Positions 49,020 through 60,109 of a DNA stretch of 64,000 bases are shown in pieces. This DNA is from Guadua angustifolia (taxonomy: Eukaryota > Streptophyta > Magnoliopsida > Poales > Poaceae): positions 5,073,890 to 5,137,889 of the forward strand of contig CM070504.1 in NCBI GenBank assembly GCA_036346375.1, given 5' to 3'. The translations under genes were made by a program, and so were the position numbers. The notes beneath the pieces are model-generated. The model saw only the letters and a list, made by a program, of their open reading frames with translations. It did not search any database and was not told the DNA's origin. The stretch's first letter is position 1; every line of letters begins with the position of its first letter.

Positions 49020-50177
49020 ATGGCAACGATAGCTGATAGTGTCAGTCCAGCCATGCAAGAAACCAAGGCGCCTAGCGCCTCCTCACCACCACCCCGCGCT
49101 AGCGCCTCGCCGCCGCCTCGCTACCGGCCGTCGCCGCTGGTCATATTCAGCGCTTGCCTCGTACTCCTCGGCGCCGGAGGGCCGCTCCTCCTCCGCGTCT
49201 ACTTCGTCCACGGGGGACACCGTCTGTGGCTCTCCGCCATGCTCCAGCTCTCCGGCTGGCCCCTTCTCCTCCCGCCCCTATGCGTGTCTCTCTACCGCGG
49301 CCGCAGCCACGGCATCGCCAACCTCATCCTCCCGCGCCGCCTCATAGGCGCCGCGGCCGTGCTCGGCGGGTTCTACGCCGTGTCGTGCTTCGTCTACGCG
49401 CTGGGGTCGCAGGCGCTGCCTCTCTCCACGTCGTCTCTGCTGCTGGCGACGCAGCTCGCCTTCACCGCGGTGTTCGCCTTCCTATTCGTCGGGCTCCGCT
49501 TCACGCCGTTCTCGGCCAACGCCGTCGTGCTGCTCACCATCGGCCCGGCGGTGCTCGGTGTCGGACCGTCATCCGGTAAGCCGGCTGGCGAGGCCTCGAG
49601 GACGTACTGGACAGGGTTCTGCGAGGCCATCGCCGCGGCCGCGCTAGCCGGGCTCGTCCTGCCGCTCGTGGAGGTCGCCACGGCGCGGTACGGGCCTCGG
49701 ACCGGACCTGCCTCTAGGGTGCCTCCCCCATACGCCACGGTTATGCAGATGCAGGCCGTGATGGGCGCCGCCGGGACGATGGTGTGCCTGCTCGGCATGG
49801 CCATCAAGAGCGACTTCCAGGCGATGCCGCGCGAGGCAGCGGAGTTCGGGCTCGGCAAGACCAACTACTACCTGGTGCTCATCTGGGACGCCGTTTCGTG
49901 GCAGCTGCTTAACCTGGGGATCATGGGGCTCATCACCTGCGCCTCGTCGCTCCTCGCCGGCATCATGATCGCCGTCCTCCTGCCGCTCTCGGAGGTTCTC
50001 GCCGTCATCTTCCTCCACGAGAAGTTCGACGGGACAAAGGGCATTGCCCTCGTGCTCTCCCTCTGGGGCTTCGTCTCCTACCTCTACGGCGAGAAGGCAC
50101 AGAAGAAACTGGAGGCTCAGAAGAGTGAGCAGCAGGTAGCGAAGAAAACTGGAGACCTGGAGTTGGCTGCCCCTTGA
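49020..50177 (+). CDS. Purine permease (PUP family transporter)
   Basis: PUPs import purines, cytokinins and related compounds with protons across the plasma membrane; they belong to the drug/metabolite transporter superfamily. The frame encodes 385 residues. A Pro/Ala-rich cytosolic tail (about 1-40) is followed by about ten hydrophobic segments. Family features include SGWPLLLPPL, the GFYAVSCFVYALGSQALPLS stretch, the LLLATQLAFTAVFAF helix, and the C-terminal HEKF, KGIALVLSLWGF and SYLYGEK block. ATG 49020 is preferred over an in-frame ATG at 49005 because it has G at +4 and fits family N-termini. The coding GC content is very high, as often in grass genes. No intron is needed, though some PUP genes have one near the start. 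Substrate is unknown. Confidence 0.93.
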   Translation: MATIADSVSPAMQETKAPSASSPPPRASASPPPRYRPSPLVIFSACLVLLGAGGPLLLRVYFVHGGHRLWLSAMLQLSGWPLLLPPLCVSLYRGRSHGIANLILPRRLIGAAAVLGGFYAVSCFVYALGSQALPLSTSSLLLATQLAFTAVFAFLFVGLRFTPFSANAVVLLTIGPAVLGVGPSSGKPAGEASRTYWTGFCEAIAAAALAGLVLPLVEVATARYGPRTGPASRVPPPYATVMQMQAVMGAAGTMVCLLGMAIKSDFQAMPREAAEFGLGKTNYYLVLIWDAVSWQLLNLGIMGLITCASSLLAGIMIAVLLPLSEVLAVIFLHEKFDGTKGIALVLSLWGFVSYLYGEKAQKKLEAQKSEQQVAKKTGDLELAAP

Positions 50178-51567
50178 AGAACCACAAATCTGTATATCAA
50201 GTGTTCATGTGCATATATACAGGTTTAATGAACTTTTTTCCCCTTAAAGAACGTGTTACGACTAAAATACACCACATTGTTTCATTTTAAGGTAGCACAG
50301 ACATACTAAGTGCTACAATTAATTGTATGATTTGTATCATTAAAGCCTAGTATACGTAAACTCAATTTCTCATGTGTCCACGCGTATAGTATCTGAAGTA
50401 CTCTCCAATCCTTCAGTGATGCTTCTTGAAACGTGCAACTGTGATTGTTTTTCTCTGAAAAAATATAACAAAAGTCCTGCTAACTCGTCAAATATGAGAA
50501 GAATATAAGTACAGCTGAACAGACTTAGTCCCTTCCAACCATGAAACAACTGTGATACCATCAACAAACAATTGTTCCACCTGGCCACGGTGGTTAACAT
50601 TGGTAATGGCCAAAAGGCAAAGTTGTGGTGCACTGGTTGGTTTCAATGTGAGGCACCAAAAGCCATCAACCCCAAACCGCTGCAAAATAGCGACGTGAAA
50701 AAACAAATCGGTTCGCAGGTAATTGCAAGAAAACAAATCCATTTGTTTGATAGGAAAATTACAACCGATCCAATAGATTAACTAATGCATTGTGCTCTGG
50801 ACAAAACTTTTTTCAACACATCAACCAGACCTAGACGCCGGAGATGATACAGTTTGGACGTAGGTACCGGATTCGTTGGAAACCCTCGCGAATCACAAAC
50901 CGGATTCGTTGAATCTGAAGCGGTTTAGGATACATAGTTCATGTTTGCAATAGAAATTGAAAGAAAAAGTGACGAATCATGAACTCGAAACCCATAGAGC
51001 GACTTGGTCGAATCACGTTTCTGGTAACTATGGTTTGGATCTCAGATGGGTAATACTCAGCGAAGTCGGCCTTCCGAATTAAAATGCAGTGCCTGGTGAT
51101 GCCCAAATGCAAATATAACTTGAAAGGCTAAAGCCAAGAACAAATGCAAGTTCTTCACATGGACAATGTGTCAGGGTGTAAGGCCCCCATTTTTGATATT
51201 AAATATGAACAATGGATTCCATGTGCATTCAATACTAGTTCCATGATCAGTGATTAGTGCGCACATTTACAATATTGATATCACATCCATACATAAAGTA
51301 CATATATTTCATTAAGTAATTACTGATTTACAAACTAAAAATACATAACTGTTGCAGTGGAAAAACTAAAAGACTTATAGTTTGCCCATTATTCCCACAG
51401 GCAACTGACAAGGTAAAGTTTTAGAAAAACTCATTGTTAACATTTCCAAATCCTATGTCAAAGAAAGTATCATCGGGGTATTCTAATTCTTCACCTAAAA
51501 ACAACAATAATAACAAGTCGAGTACTTTATGTACTCACAAAACTTTGCAAACCTATAATATATGTAG
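50178..51567. other. 3' flank of purine permease gene and intergenic DNA
   Basis: The first 200 bases should hold the 3' UTR. GTAAGGCCCCCATTTTTGA near 51178 is AT-flanked without further support. No gene is seen. Confidence 0.35.
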
Positions 51568-51837
51568 GTTCACTACTACAAAACACAACATTACAGACGG
51601 TTCACAAAACACATCACAGACGGTTTTGTGAACCGTCTGTATCAAAGTGTCAGTGATGACAATAGGTCATCACAGACGGTTTTTGAACCGTCGGTAAAAA
51701 TTAACATCATAGACGGTTCTAACTTAGAACCGTCTGTGATAAGGGCTCATCACAGACGGTTCTAGGCTAGAACCGTCTGTGATAAGAACTGACACACTGT
51801 TCTAACTGGTAATTTAAAAATACTGACCTCCTGTTCT

Positions 51838-51914
51838 AAGCACGCTTAACTTCACACATCTAAATACTACTAATACTACTCTCGCCTAATTACTACTCGT
51901 GTGGTCTTCCCAGA
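51838..51914 (-). repeat. Scrambled second 5S-rRNA-derived fragment
   Basis: AAGCACGCTTAACTTC, ACTACTCTCGCC and CTCGTGTGGTCTTCCCAG are 5S pieces (antisense) but in an order that does not match the gene. It abuts the collinear copy at 51927. Confidence 0.7.
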
Positions 51915-51926
51915 CATTTTTAACAC

Positions 51927-52040
51927 CACATGTGTAGTCTTCCCGTGAGGTCACCCATCCTATTACTACTCTCGCCAAGCACGCTTAACTTCGAGTTCTT
52001 ATAAGATCCAAAGATTTTAGTGGTGATATGATAACATCGA
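51927..52040 (-). pseudogene. 5S-rRNA-derived sequence inside the CACTA element
   Basis: Read on the minus strand this aligns end to end with plant 5S rRNA. The part from GAACTC to GACCTC (about 54 bases) has only two single-base deletions and one substitution. The C box GGATGGGTGACC is intact (51949-51960) and the A-box region (AAGTTAAGCGTGCTT, 51977-51992) is intact. The outer thirds are far more diverged, so it cannot encode a normal 5S rRNA. Whether RNA polymerase III can use it is unknown. Confidence 0.88.
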
Positions 52041-53065
52041 CATATTATGCCTCCCTTATCCTTTTAACCCGTGAAGTACCGAACACCGATTTTCAATTAT
52101 TTCAAATTAGCAAACTATGGAGGTAATTAGTAAAATTTAAAGCTTTCAAATTTATTTTCCATACTTTTGACTATTAATGATGCTTGCAATATATGTGCTC
52201 CTACTATTTACTTTAACTTGTAAAAACACCATAACTTTTGACTCGTACCTTCGATTTTGGTGTTCTTGAGCTTTCCTAATCATCACACGATGAGCTCTCC
52301 GATTATATTCTTTTGGACACCGATTCTAGTTTGCAAATAAGAAATCCGAGCACTTTTGTTAAAATATTCATAACTTTTGACTCAGAATCTCGATCGGGGC
52401 GTTCTTTGGCTCGTTTGAAAGATAACGAAAAGTAGTACCGAATTTCATAAATTTGCCAAAATCAGATGGTCGGATCCTGCTGGTTTGTGCGAGTGTGTGC
52501 GCGATGTGACACGAATTCCAAAAAAAGGTCGTTTAGGGCCTCAAAACGGCCTCCGAAGTTTTGAATCTGTTTACCGCTTTTTTAATTATTGCAAATGGAA
52601 TATTAGTTCCAATTATTTTAAATATAATATTATTTAATTTCAATTCTTTCAAATTAGAAGGCAAGAGAGGTAATTATCAATATTTAAAATTTTCTATTTT
52701 TATTATTTGTGACGGTTTCAAATTAAAACCGTTTGTGATGTAGTGAACATCACAGATAGCTTTTTAGCTAGAACCGCTTTGTGGTATTCACCTCATCACA
52801 GACGGTTATATTTAGAAACCGTCTGTGATATTTCTTGCATCACGCATTTATTATACTTAGAAACCGTCTGTAATGAGTATCGTAGCTATCACTGAGGTTA
52901 TATTTAGAAACCGTGATATTTCTCATGATATTTCTTGTATCAGTATCTAGAGGCAATATTTAGAAACCGTATTTCTTGTATATAAAACCGCTCGTGATAT
53001 CTACACTGATGGTTTGAGTACATAACCGTCGTGCGTCTGATATAAGCCTCTCTGTAGTAGTGGTT

Positions 53066-54490
53066 GTATCAAAGGAAAGGCTACTATGGTTAATTTGCTT
53101 AAAGCCAATTTGAATTTTAAATACTAAATAATAAATTGCAACAGAATTTTAGTAAAAGCAATTTGTTAGGTAAATAAAATAATAGTATGTAAGCGTAAGT
53201 AAATAAATTCACGGACCTTTTGTGATATGATCAACACAACGAACCATTGCCTATCAACACAAGGCATCTAACTATGTGAAACCAAATGCCCTTGATCATG
53301 CATTTTTATACACTCTATAGAGGTAGATAAATATTATTCCCGACACCTCGGTGTGGGTGGCCCTCTGAGCAAACTTACACTAGAATATATGTACTACTCC
53401 AGCCTTTCAATGTACAAAACTAGTTCTAAATAAATTAATAAGTTAAGTCTATCCTATACTAATACTTGTGGTTGTATAGTTGTCTTGGCTTAAAAATAAC
53501 ATAGTAGTTCAGTCCTTAATCCGATTAAGACAATATTCTCCCCTACACTACGTGCAAGTTCATCCTACACAACCTGCTATTGCCATTAATCACCAACATC
53601 AAAACCATAGTTTTATTTTTATTTTTAAGAAATTACCATTGACCACATTAACCATCATGTCCACAGTTTATCATAACAAGTAAAGCCTTCTACGCGTGTG
53701 CTTATTTCTAAGGCATACTAAGTAGATGCATGAATAAACAAGTATACCCATGAGTGACGATCCAAAATCTAGGGTTATCATCTACCACTATTGATTTAAG
53801 GAAAGCCAGCAACGAAGGTTATATCTACCAATACCCATAATATAGCAATGTTTAATAAACATAGCGCATGCATAAAAGATTTGATAAAACATTTTGTAAA
53901 GCTAGGATAAACATGGTCAAAAGGAGTGCTTGCCTTGTTGATCGTTTTTTGGTATGTAGTCTGGGTCGTCGGCGAGGTTGTCGTCAATAAACTTGGGTAT
54001 GTCGAAGTCTACTCATCGTTTAATAAGAAATATGCAACAAATAGCAAACTGAAATAAGGGCAAAAAGAATACAGATAGAAAATCCAAATAAAAACTTGAT
54101 AAAGTAACAGGTGTGATTTTCAGGGTTAGGGTCCATGATTTCATGTACATGTATTTTGTTTATCTTTTGATCTTTATTGATCCCTGGCAGTTTTTAGCTT
54201 AGTGACAAAATGGTTCCTTGCTTTCTATAGGTTACTCTTCTTTATTTTACGAATTCAAGAAGCTAAAATTATGTATTCTTATATGTGTAATTTCGAATTC
54301 AAGAAGCAAAATTTATTTAGATTAGCAGTGTTATTGATACAGTGTTAGCACAAGACGTTGAATTCTTGATAGGATTTAGATGCAAAGCATATTATACCAA
54401 GATTATGTCTACTTCTCAAGGCAGATAAATTTTAAGAGTTTTTAGTAACTAGTTTTTTATGAATGATGCCTTTACTTTCTTAATATATAA
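53066..54490. other. Intergenic, no gene seen
   Basis: AT-rich sequence with a repeated GAATTCAAGAAGC word (about 54250 and 54295). No supported gene. Confidence 0.3.
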
Positions 54491-54492
54491 AT

Positions 54493-54528
<36 letters not shown>
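54491..54528. repeat. (CA)n/(TA)n microsatellite
   Basis: A run of CA units is followed by TA units, directly left of an LTR-like block that starts TGTCAGCG. Confidence 0.95.
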
Positions 54529-55570
54529 TGTCAGCGTACTTTACGCCAGGGTACCCTCTCCGCCACGATTAGGAGGGGCCACGAGTGCTGAGCGTGACTG
54601 TACTGGCGGCAGGTGGGCGTCGAGCCTTGACGCCAGCAAGCGGTGTAGGCGTCGGGGCCTTGACGCCAGCGCGGCCGCGGCGGCTGAAATTGCAGCGAGG
54701 TGGGCGTCGAGCCCTAATGCCGAGACGGCGGGTGGCGTCAGGCCCTAATGCCGAGACGGCGGTGTGGCGATCGAGGCCTTGACGCCAGTGCAATCGCGCG
54801 TGTGTAGCTGGCGGCGAAAGTGGGTGATCAAGCCTCGATGCTAGGCGCCGCGCGCATAAGCGGCGGCGGCGGTAGCGTCGAACCCGGCAGCCAGGTGGCG
54901 AGCTGCGTGGTCGGCCGATGGAGTCGAAGGTACTCGGGTCGGGCCGTCGATCGGGCATGGAGGCATACATCGAAGGAATGGGGGAGCTTCACCTCAAGTC
55001 TTCTCCCCCGACACACCATGTCAGAACCATTGAATGCGCGTGGCTCTGGACGGCAGACGATAGCTTATCCTCGTCATCCTGCACCTAACCCGTCGATACA
55101 AGTCGCTTCTCGGGCGAACCGGGTGGAGTTGGACGGTGGTGCAAAGAATAAGGCCAGGGGATGGTGCTACAACGACTGATGTAATAAATGGAATGTAATC
55201 ACTATGATGCCATCCATCTCACATGCCCGAGCTAGCTCTAGCTCGGCCTATATAAGGGGGGTTCGGTGCATGGGAGAGGGGGGTGGAGAAAAAGGACTTG
55301 AACGAAAGAACGAGAACGCGAAGAGCACTGAGAGAGCTCAAGAAGAACCTAGAGAGAAAAAAGGAGATAGAGTGTAGATTGTGCATTTGTAATCCACTCA
55401 AAACACATTAACAAGAGCAGAAGCAGGACGTAGGACTGTTACCCACACCGGGGGTCCGAACCTGGGTATATCGACTTATTCTTGGATTCTTGTGCATGTG
55501 TATCCTCTCGAGAGCCCATACGTAGGTGTCCTTCCGTGAAGACCCTCTATCGAACCCGGGACTCAGGATC
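54529..55570 (+). repeat. LTR-like GC-rich block with TATA box, possible solo LTR
   Basis: It begins TGTCAGCGTAC after a TA run. It contains a TATA box (CCTATATAAGG at about 55247), a C/G-rich leader and GGACGTAGGACTGTTACCC with CCGAACCTGGGTA, words common near the ends of LTRs in grass retroelements. A TA run follows on the right side too. No primer site or internal domains are adjacent, and the right boundary is uncertain. Confidence 0.45.
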
Positions 55571-55593
55571 TGGAGAATAGGCTATTGGGTGAA

Positions 55594-55724
<131 letters not shown>

Positions 55725-55730
55725 ACTTTT

Positions 55731-56859
55731 TGCACTAGGGTCATGATCTATTTATGAAACAGATTCAAGTCAAGTTCATTTATTAAATATATTTGCATAT
55801 CCAGGTTGGCCATTATCATATTAACATATAGAAATTAATTCTATTCAATTTAGAGCTCTTTTGCATAAGTTATGCATTTTTGAATATTTAGCATATTGAA
55901 ACTAGCCTTAAATAGAAAAGGATTCAAAAGAAGTTAAAATTCAAAAAAATTTACATATTTGGGATGTTGGTAGCCTAAGGATTCCATTAAAATTGGTTTC
56001 ATTCAATTCTAAGCTTGTTTGCAAAAAATTTTGTATATGACACATTTTAGGCCTTCTTTTTAATTTAAATTTTAAATTTATAAAATATTTATTTTCATTT
56101 TTTTTGCATATTTTGAAATTAATCAATTTTTTATGAATTTAGAAATTTATTTCATATCATTTGGATCAAAAATGCAAAAGTTATTCATATTTGAAGTGCT
56201 TAGGGTATGGAAATTCGGAGGAAAAATAGAAAATACTCTTTCATTACTTTGGTAGCATCTTTCCTTTTCGCGGGGATTTTTAAACCGGTTTCCTGGCTTG
56301 TGGAGCCTCCAGGTCTGCGAGTAGTGTGAGGGTGGTGTGAGGTCACTATAATATTTTTATGTATAAATTTCAAATTGTGACATTGAAATTTTAAAGTTTT
56401 TAGCCTTTCTTTTTTTGTATTTTTAAATACATCAAACTTGATTATAAATTTTTTATATTTTTACTGGTGATTTTTATATCCATTCAAAAGATAAGGTAAA
56501 ATTTTTGGGTTGGGATAATATCTGAATATTTTTATGTAATTCTGACAATGTTAGTGTTGGTAGTCAAATTCATTAAGTTACCTTTCATTTCATAATTAAT
56601 TAGGTTCACATGACTTTTTAGATTTAGAATTAAGTTTTTGGAGATTTCTTGAGTTTAAATAGAATTTTTATATTTTATTGTTATAAGCTTTTATTCTTAT
56701 CATTTATCTAGTACTTAAATCTATATTAAAAAGGATTTTCCTTTTAGGGCAAAAATAAAAAGCCAAGAAAATCAAGAAAAAGCCAGAAAGTGCAGAATTA
56801 AATATAATTAAATCTTAAAATTTAATTTCTTATTTTATTTAAATTTTCAGGATGTTACA
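55731..56859 (-). repeat. LTR-like AT-rich block on the minus strand, possible solo LTR
   Basis: Read on the minus strand it starts TGTAACATCC, a frequent LTR start in plant Ty3 elements. The block is about 1.1 kb, AT-rich, with a GC-richer part near 56260-56340. No internal retroelement sequence is attached. The left boundary is uncertain (55731 or 55741). Confidence 0.4.
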
Positions 56860-56865
56860 TAGGGT

Positions 56866-57240
56866 AAGATCCTAACAACTGACAATCTAACAAGAAGAGG
56901 CTGGCCTTACCATTCTACCTGCAAACCCATCAAGCAGCTAAAACGGCGACACATCTTTGCCTCAAATGCCCTTTTGCCCACGACGTATGGTCCACGGTCC
57001 TCAGCTGGGCAAAGTGCACAATCATGCGGCATAATGCACCATAGGATTTAAGTAAATTCGAACAGTGGTGGCAGAAAGCGAGCGCACAAATACAAAAGGA
57101 GCTTTAGGAGAAAATTCAACGGAGTAGTTAGTGCTGTGGCTACTAAACGTATGCGCAACATATGGATTGTGATTGAACATACCCACAGCACTAAACATTT
57201 GCTCTTAAAGTTCAACCTTTTGGTTTTTCTTATAGTTAGA
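56866..57240 (+). pseudogene. L1-type LINE fragment (zf-RVT region), decayed
   Basis: ILTTDNLTRRGWPYHSTC, then in a shifted frame HQAAKTATHLCLKCPFAHDV and WSTVLSWAKC, form the zinc-binding zf-RVT domain found at the C-terminus of plant L1 ORF2. FNGVVSAVATKRMRNIW farther on fits the end of the ORF. Stops and frame changes are frequent. It is 5'-truncated and lacks a clear tail. Confidence 0.7.
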
Positions 57241-57269
57241 AACAACCATCTTGTGAAATTTTAACATAG

Positions 57270-58359
57270 ACCGAAATAAGCCTTGGTTAGGCTCGCCGCT
57301 TCTTGTTCTACCGCAGACCGCGGTTTGTTCACTACGAGTACTGTCATCGCTTTAGGTAATGGCGAAACAGCGGAATTCTGGAAGTCAAGATGGCTACAAG
57401 GAAAATCTCCAGCGGAGTTGGCTGCCTCTTCCTACAAACTGGTTCGAAGAAGAGCAGGCAAGGTTAAGGACCTGCTAACATCCAGGAATTGGATTAGACC
57501 ATTGCGCCGGATTGCAAACGAAGTGCAACTGCAGGAGTTCTTTCACCTTTGGCAGGCACTGCAACAGGTTCAACTACAGCCACAAACGGAGGATCAGATC
57601 ATGTGGAGGTGGACGTCTTCCGGGGAGTATTCAGCAAACTCGGCATACAGAACCTAGTTCATAGGTGCCACTCGATCACAACTACAAGATGATCTGGCTC
57701 ACGTCCGCGGAGGGGAAATGTAGGTTCTTTGCTTGGCTCTTCATCTAGGACAGGATTCTTACGGCGGACAGGCTAGCCATCAGGGGGTGGCCCCATTCCA
57801 CCACATGTGTCCTCTGTGGTTCAGAAGAAGAAACCACATCCCACCTGCTGCTAACATGCCCTTTTGCGCGGCAGGTCTGGACGAGGGTTCTTCGCCTTAT
57901 ACAAGCAGACCTAAGGGCCCCACATCCTTTCATGGCTCAATCAGGGAATTCCGCATGGTGGAGGAGCACTTGGCTCGTGGTGACCTCGGCCAGGCGAAAG
58001 GAGTTTGATGGCGTGGTTATTTATGGCCTATGGAACTTGTGGAAGGAAAGGAACTGTAGGATCTTTCAAAATATCTATAGCACGGTGCAGCAGGTGGCTG
58101 ACGCAATCATCATGGACGTCCAAAACCGATCGGCGGCCCTCGAGATGCTTTGACTTCTAGCCTCGAGACCGCTTCGTCGCTCATCTCAAAGTTGTTTTAG
58201 TCTGACGATATAATTATAACTGTAGTGTTGTTTTCCTCTTCTTGGCTTCTTTTGCGTCTTAGTCAAGCACTAAGTCATTCCGCTCCTGTAAACTTTTCGT
58301 CTATCATCTTCCTTAATGCATCGGGGCAGAGCTCCTGCCTATTTCTTCAAAAAAAAAAA
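57270..58359 (+). pseudogene. 5'-truncated L1-type LINE, ORF2 C-terminus with poly(A)
   Basis: Coding similarity starts within ORF2 (ALGNGETAEFWKSRWLQG, IMWRWTSSGEYSANSAYRT). After a frame change near 57660 it continues YKMIWLTSAEGKCRFFAWLF, a TAG at 57746, then DRILTADRLAIRGWPHSTTC, CGSEEETTSHLLLTCPFARQ and FDGVVIYGLWNLWKERNCR, the zf-RVT region and end of ORF2. A 3' UTR with GGGGCAGAGCTCCTGCC and an A-run (58349-58359) closes it. Truncation at the 5' end is usual for LINEs. Confidence 0.88.
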
Positions 58360-60109
58360 TGAACAACACAAGTTATACTCGCTCTATGAAAAATTGTAAG
58401 GCGCTCATCTATTTCTGAGATTCAAAGTTTGTTGATTTTGACCAACGACAAGTGCAACAATACACGCACATTTAAACATATGAGTCGGGTTTGTCTGTCC
58501 TCTCTACTCACACCCCGCGCGCACTTCCCCCTCTCCTCAATGCACCGGATGGTTACCACGTTCCCCTTCTTCATCCTGCTCTCCTCCCCCTCCCCCTACA
58601 TGCCTCCTGTCCTCCTCCCTCTGCCTCCTCCGCCACCCTTATTCCCCACCGCAACCACTTCCTCCCCTTTCCTCTCCTCCACTGGTGCCCCTTACCCTCC
58701 CTCCCCAGCTGCTTCTCTTCCACCCCTCACCTTGCGCCCGCTTAGGTGGTTGCTGCCACTATCACCAGTGCGGGTGCTGGGACCGGTGGTGAAGCGGCCA
58801 CTTCGAAGGCGTAGAGTGGGGAGGGGAGGGCCAATCAAGGCTAGGATGGAGAATGGAGGGGAAATCAAGGCCGATATGGCGGCAGGCAACCAACAGTGGC
58901 GGTTTAGCGCGGGTGCAAGGGAGAGGCTTGGTCAGAGGCCTTTGTCATGCCACCCACCACTCTTGGGTGTCTCACCTTCCACATACCATCGCCACCTCTA
59001 GCTTCTCATCCTCCAACGGCCTCACCACACCGTTGCCCCCCTTTCACCTCACCACACTCTTCCCCATCGATACCCTCACCATCTGCGGTGCCTCGAGGTG
59101 AACGATGAGTGGATAGTCACCGTCGCCCATGCCAAGTGTCATCGCCTACCTCAAGGACTATAAATAAGGACTTAAGGACACCATTTGAAGGGGTTGTTGG
59201 AACACTTGTAACTGAGCACTATATATTTCAAATCTCGTTTTACTCATTGTCATCCCTTAGGCTTTGGCTAAGCTCACCTTCGGAACCCACCGAAGCTCCC
59301 TTACTATTACTGTTTAGCTCGGTAACCACAACAGTTATAATCGGCAAACCGAGGTGTGACAGATAGGACGGCTGAGGATTCGTGGGTGACGTCGGTCAAC
59401 TAGAGCGCGTTGCAGAAGGGAGCAGTGAAGTAGCAGAAGCGTGCTTTCCTGTCAAGTTCACGCTTCTGGTTGCGCGTTCCTTACCATCCACGTAGGTTCG
59501 CGTGGCAAATGAAACACTTGCAATTCGAGCAAAGTGCAATTTACTCTTCCCGCTATGATGATCAGTGCGTCAAACCAAATATGGGTGACATTTTTCAATG
59601 CTGGGGAGCGAAATACATCAAATTATCCCGGACTACGGACCTGATCCACTACAAAAGGTACAATCAAGAATGTTTAAAGAACACTTTGTGTGGATGCAGG
59701 CAGGGTGCTGCATCAGTAAAGTGAGAACAAGGATCAGAAATCATGGATGACCTATTCATCAATGTAGAAGAACGTGCTTTGTTGAGAGGTATAATCACTT
59801 TCTATTCACCGTTTCAAATCGGTCCTTTGTGCGCATTTCATTATAATCAGTCTGATTTGAACCAGCAGCGAACCTTACAACAGACACCCCACTGCTATTG
59901 CAGGAAGCAAAATGGAATCCAATCCTAGACAGCAGTGAGAAAACATGACAGGATGCATACGATGTCACATATCAAAAACTGGTTTTCACCGGTACAAATC
60001 AAAACAAATGCCAGTGCTTATCCAACTAAAAAAGGGACAATTTGACGAAACACAGAGTATATCACGTCTGTGATGTATACGACATGCTAGTTCTGATCTA
60101 TAGACATCA
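58360..60109. other. Intergenic; proline-rich open frame not supported as a gene
   Basis: 58470-59100 is C-rich on the plus strand and gives a Pro/Ser-rich frame with no family motif. 59150-59365 has CTATAAATAAGG and ends AGGTGTGACA, which might be the right part of an old LTR, but I see no left end. The last few hundred bases include the 3' flank of the GEM-like gene. Confidence 0.35.

Larger units (their letters stand above)
51571..53062. mobile_element. Non-autonomous CACTA (En/Spm) transposon, TSD GTT
   Basis: The ends CACTACTACAAAAC and, in reverse, CACTACTACAGAGAGG are CACTA TIRs. GTT flanks it at 51568-51570 and 53063-53065. Subterminal regions contain many ACAGACGGTT/AACCGTCTGT units, several as back-to-back palindromes, the likely transposase binding sites. 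The 1492-bp element lacks transposase. Its interior carries a 5S-rRNA-derived segment at 51838-52040. Confidence 0.95.

Noticed and set aside
51927..52040. Functional 5S rRNA gene
   Set aside because: The outer thirds are too diverged and two single-base deletions lie in the conserved part.
55736..56864. TAGGG at 55736-55740 and 56860-56864 as target duplication of a solo LTR
   Set aside because: This would give an LTR ending in TGA instead of CA; the match may be chance.
58429..59001. 190-codon proline/serine-rich frame
   Set aside because: C-rich low-complexity sequence; no signal or repeat pattern supporting a real extensin-like protein and no gene context.
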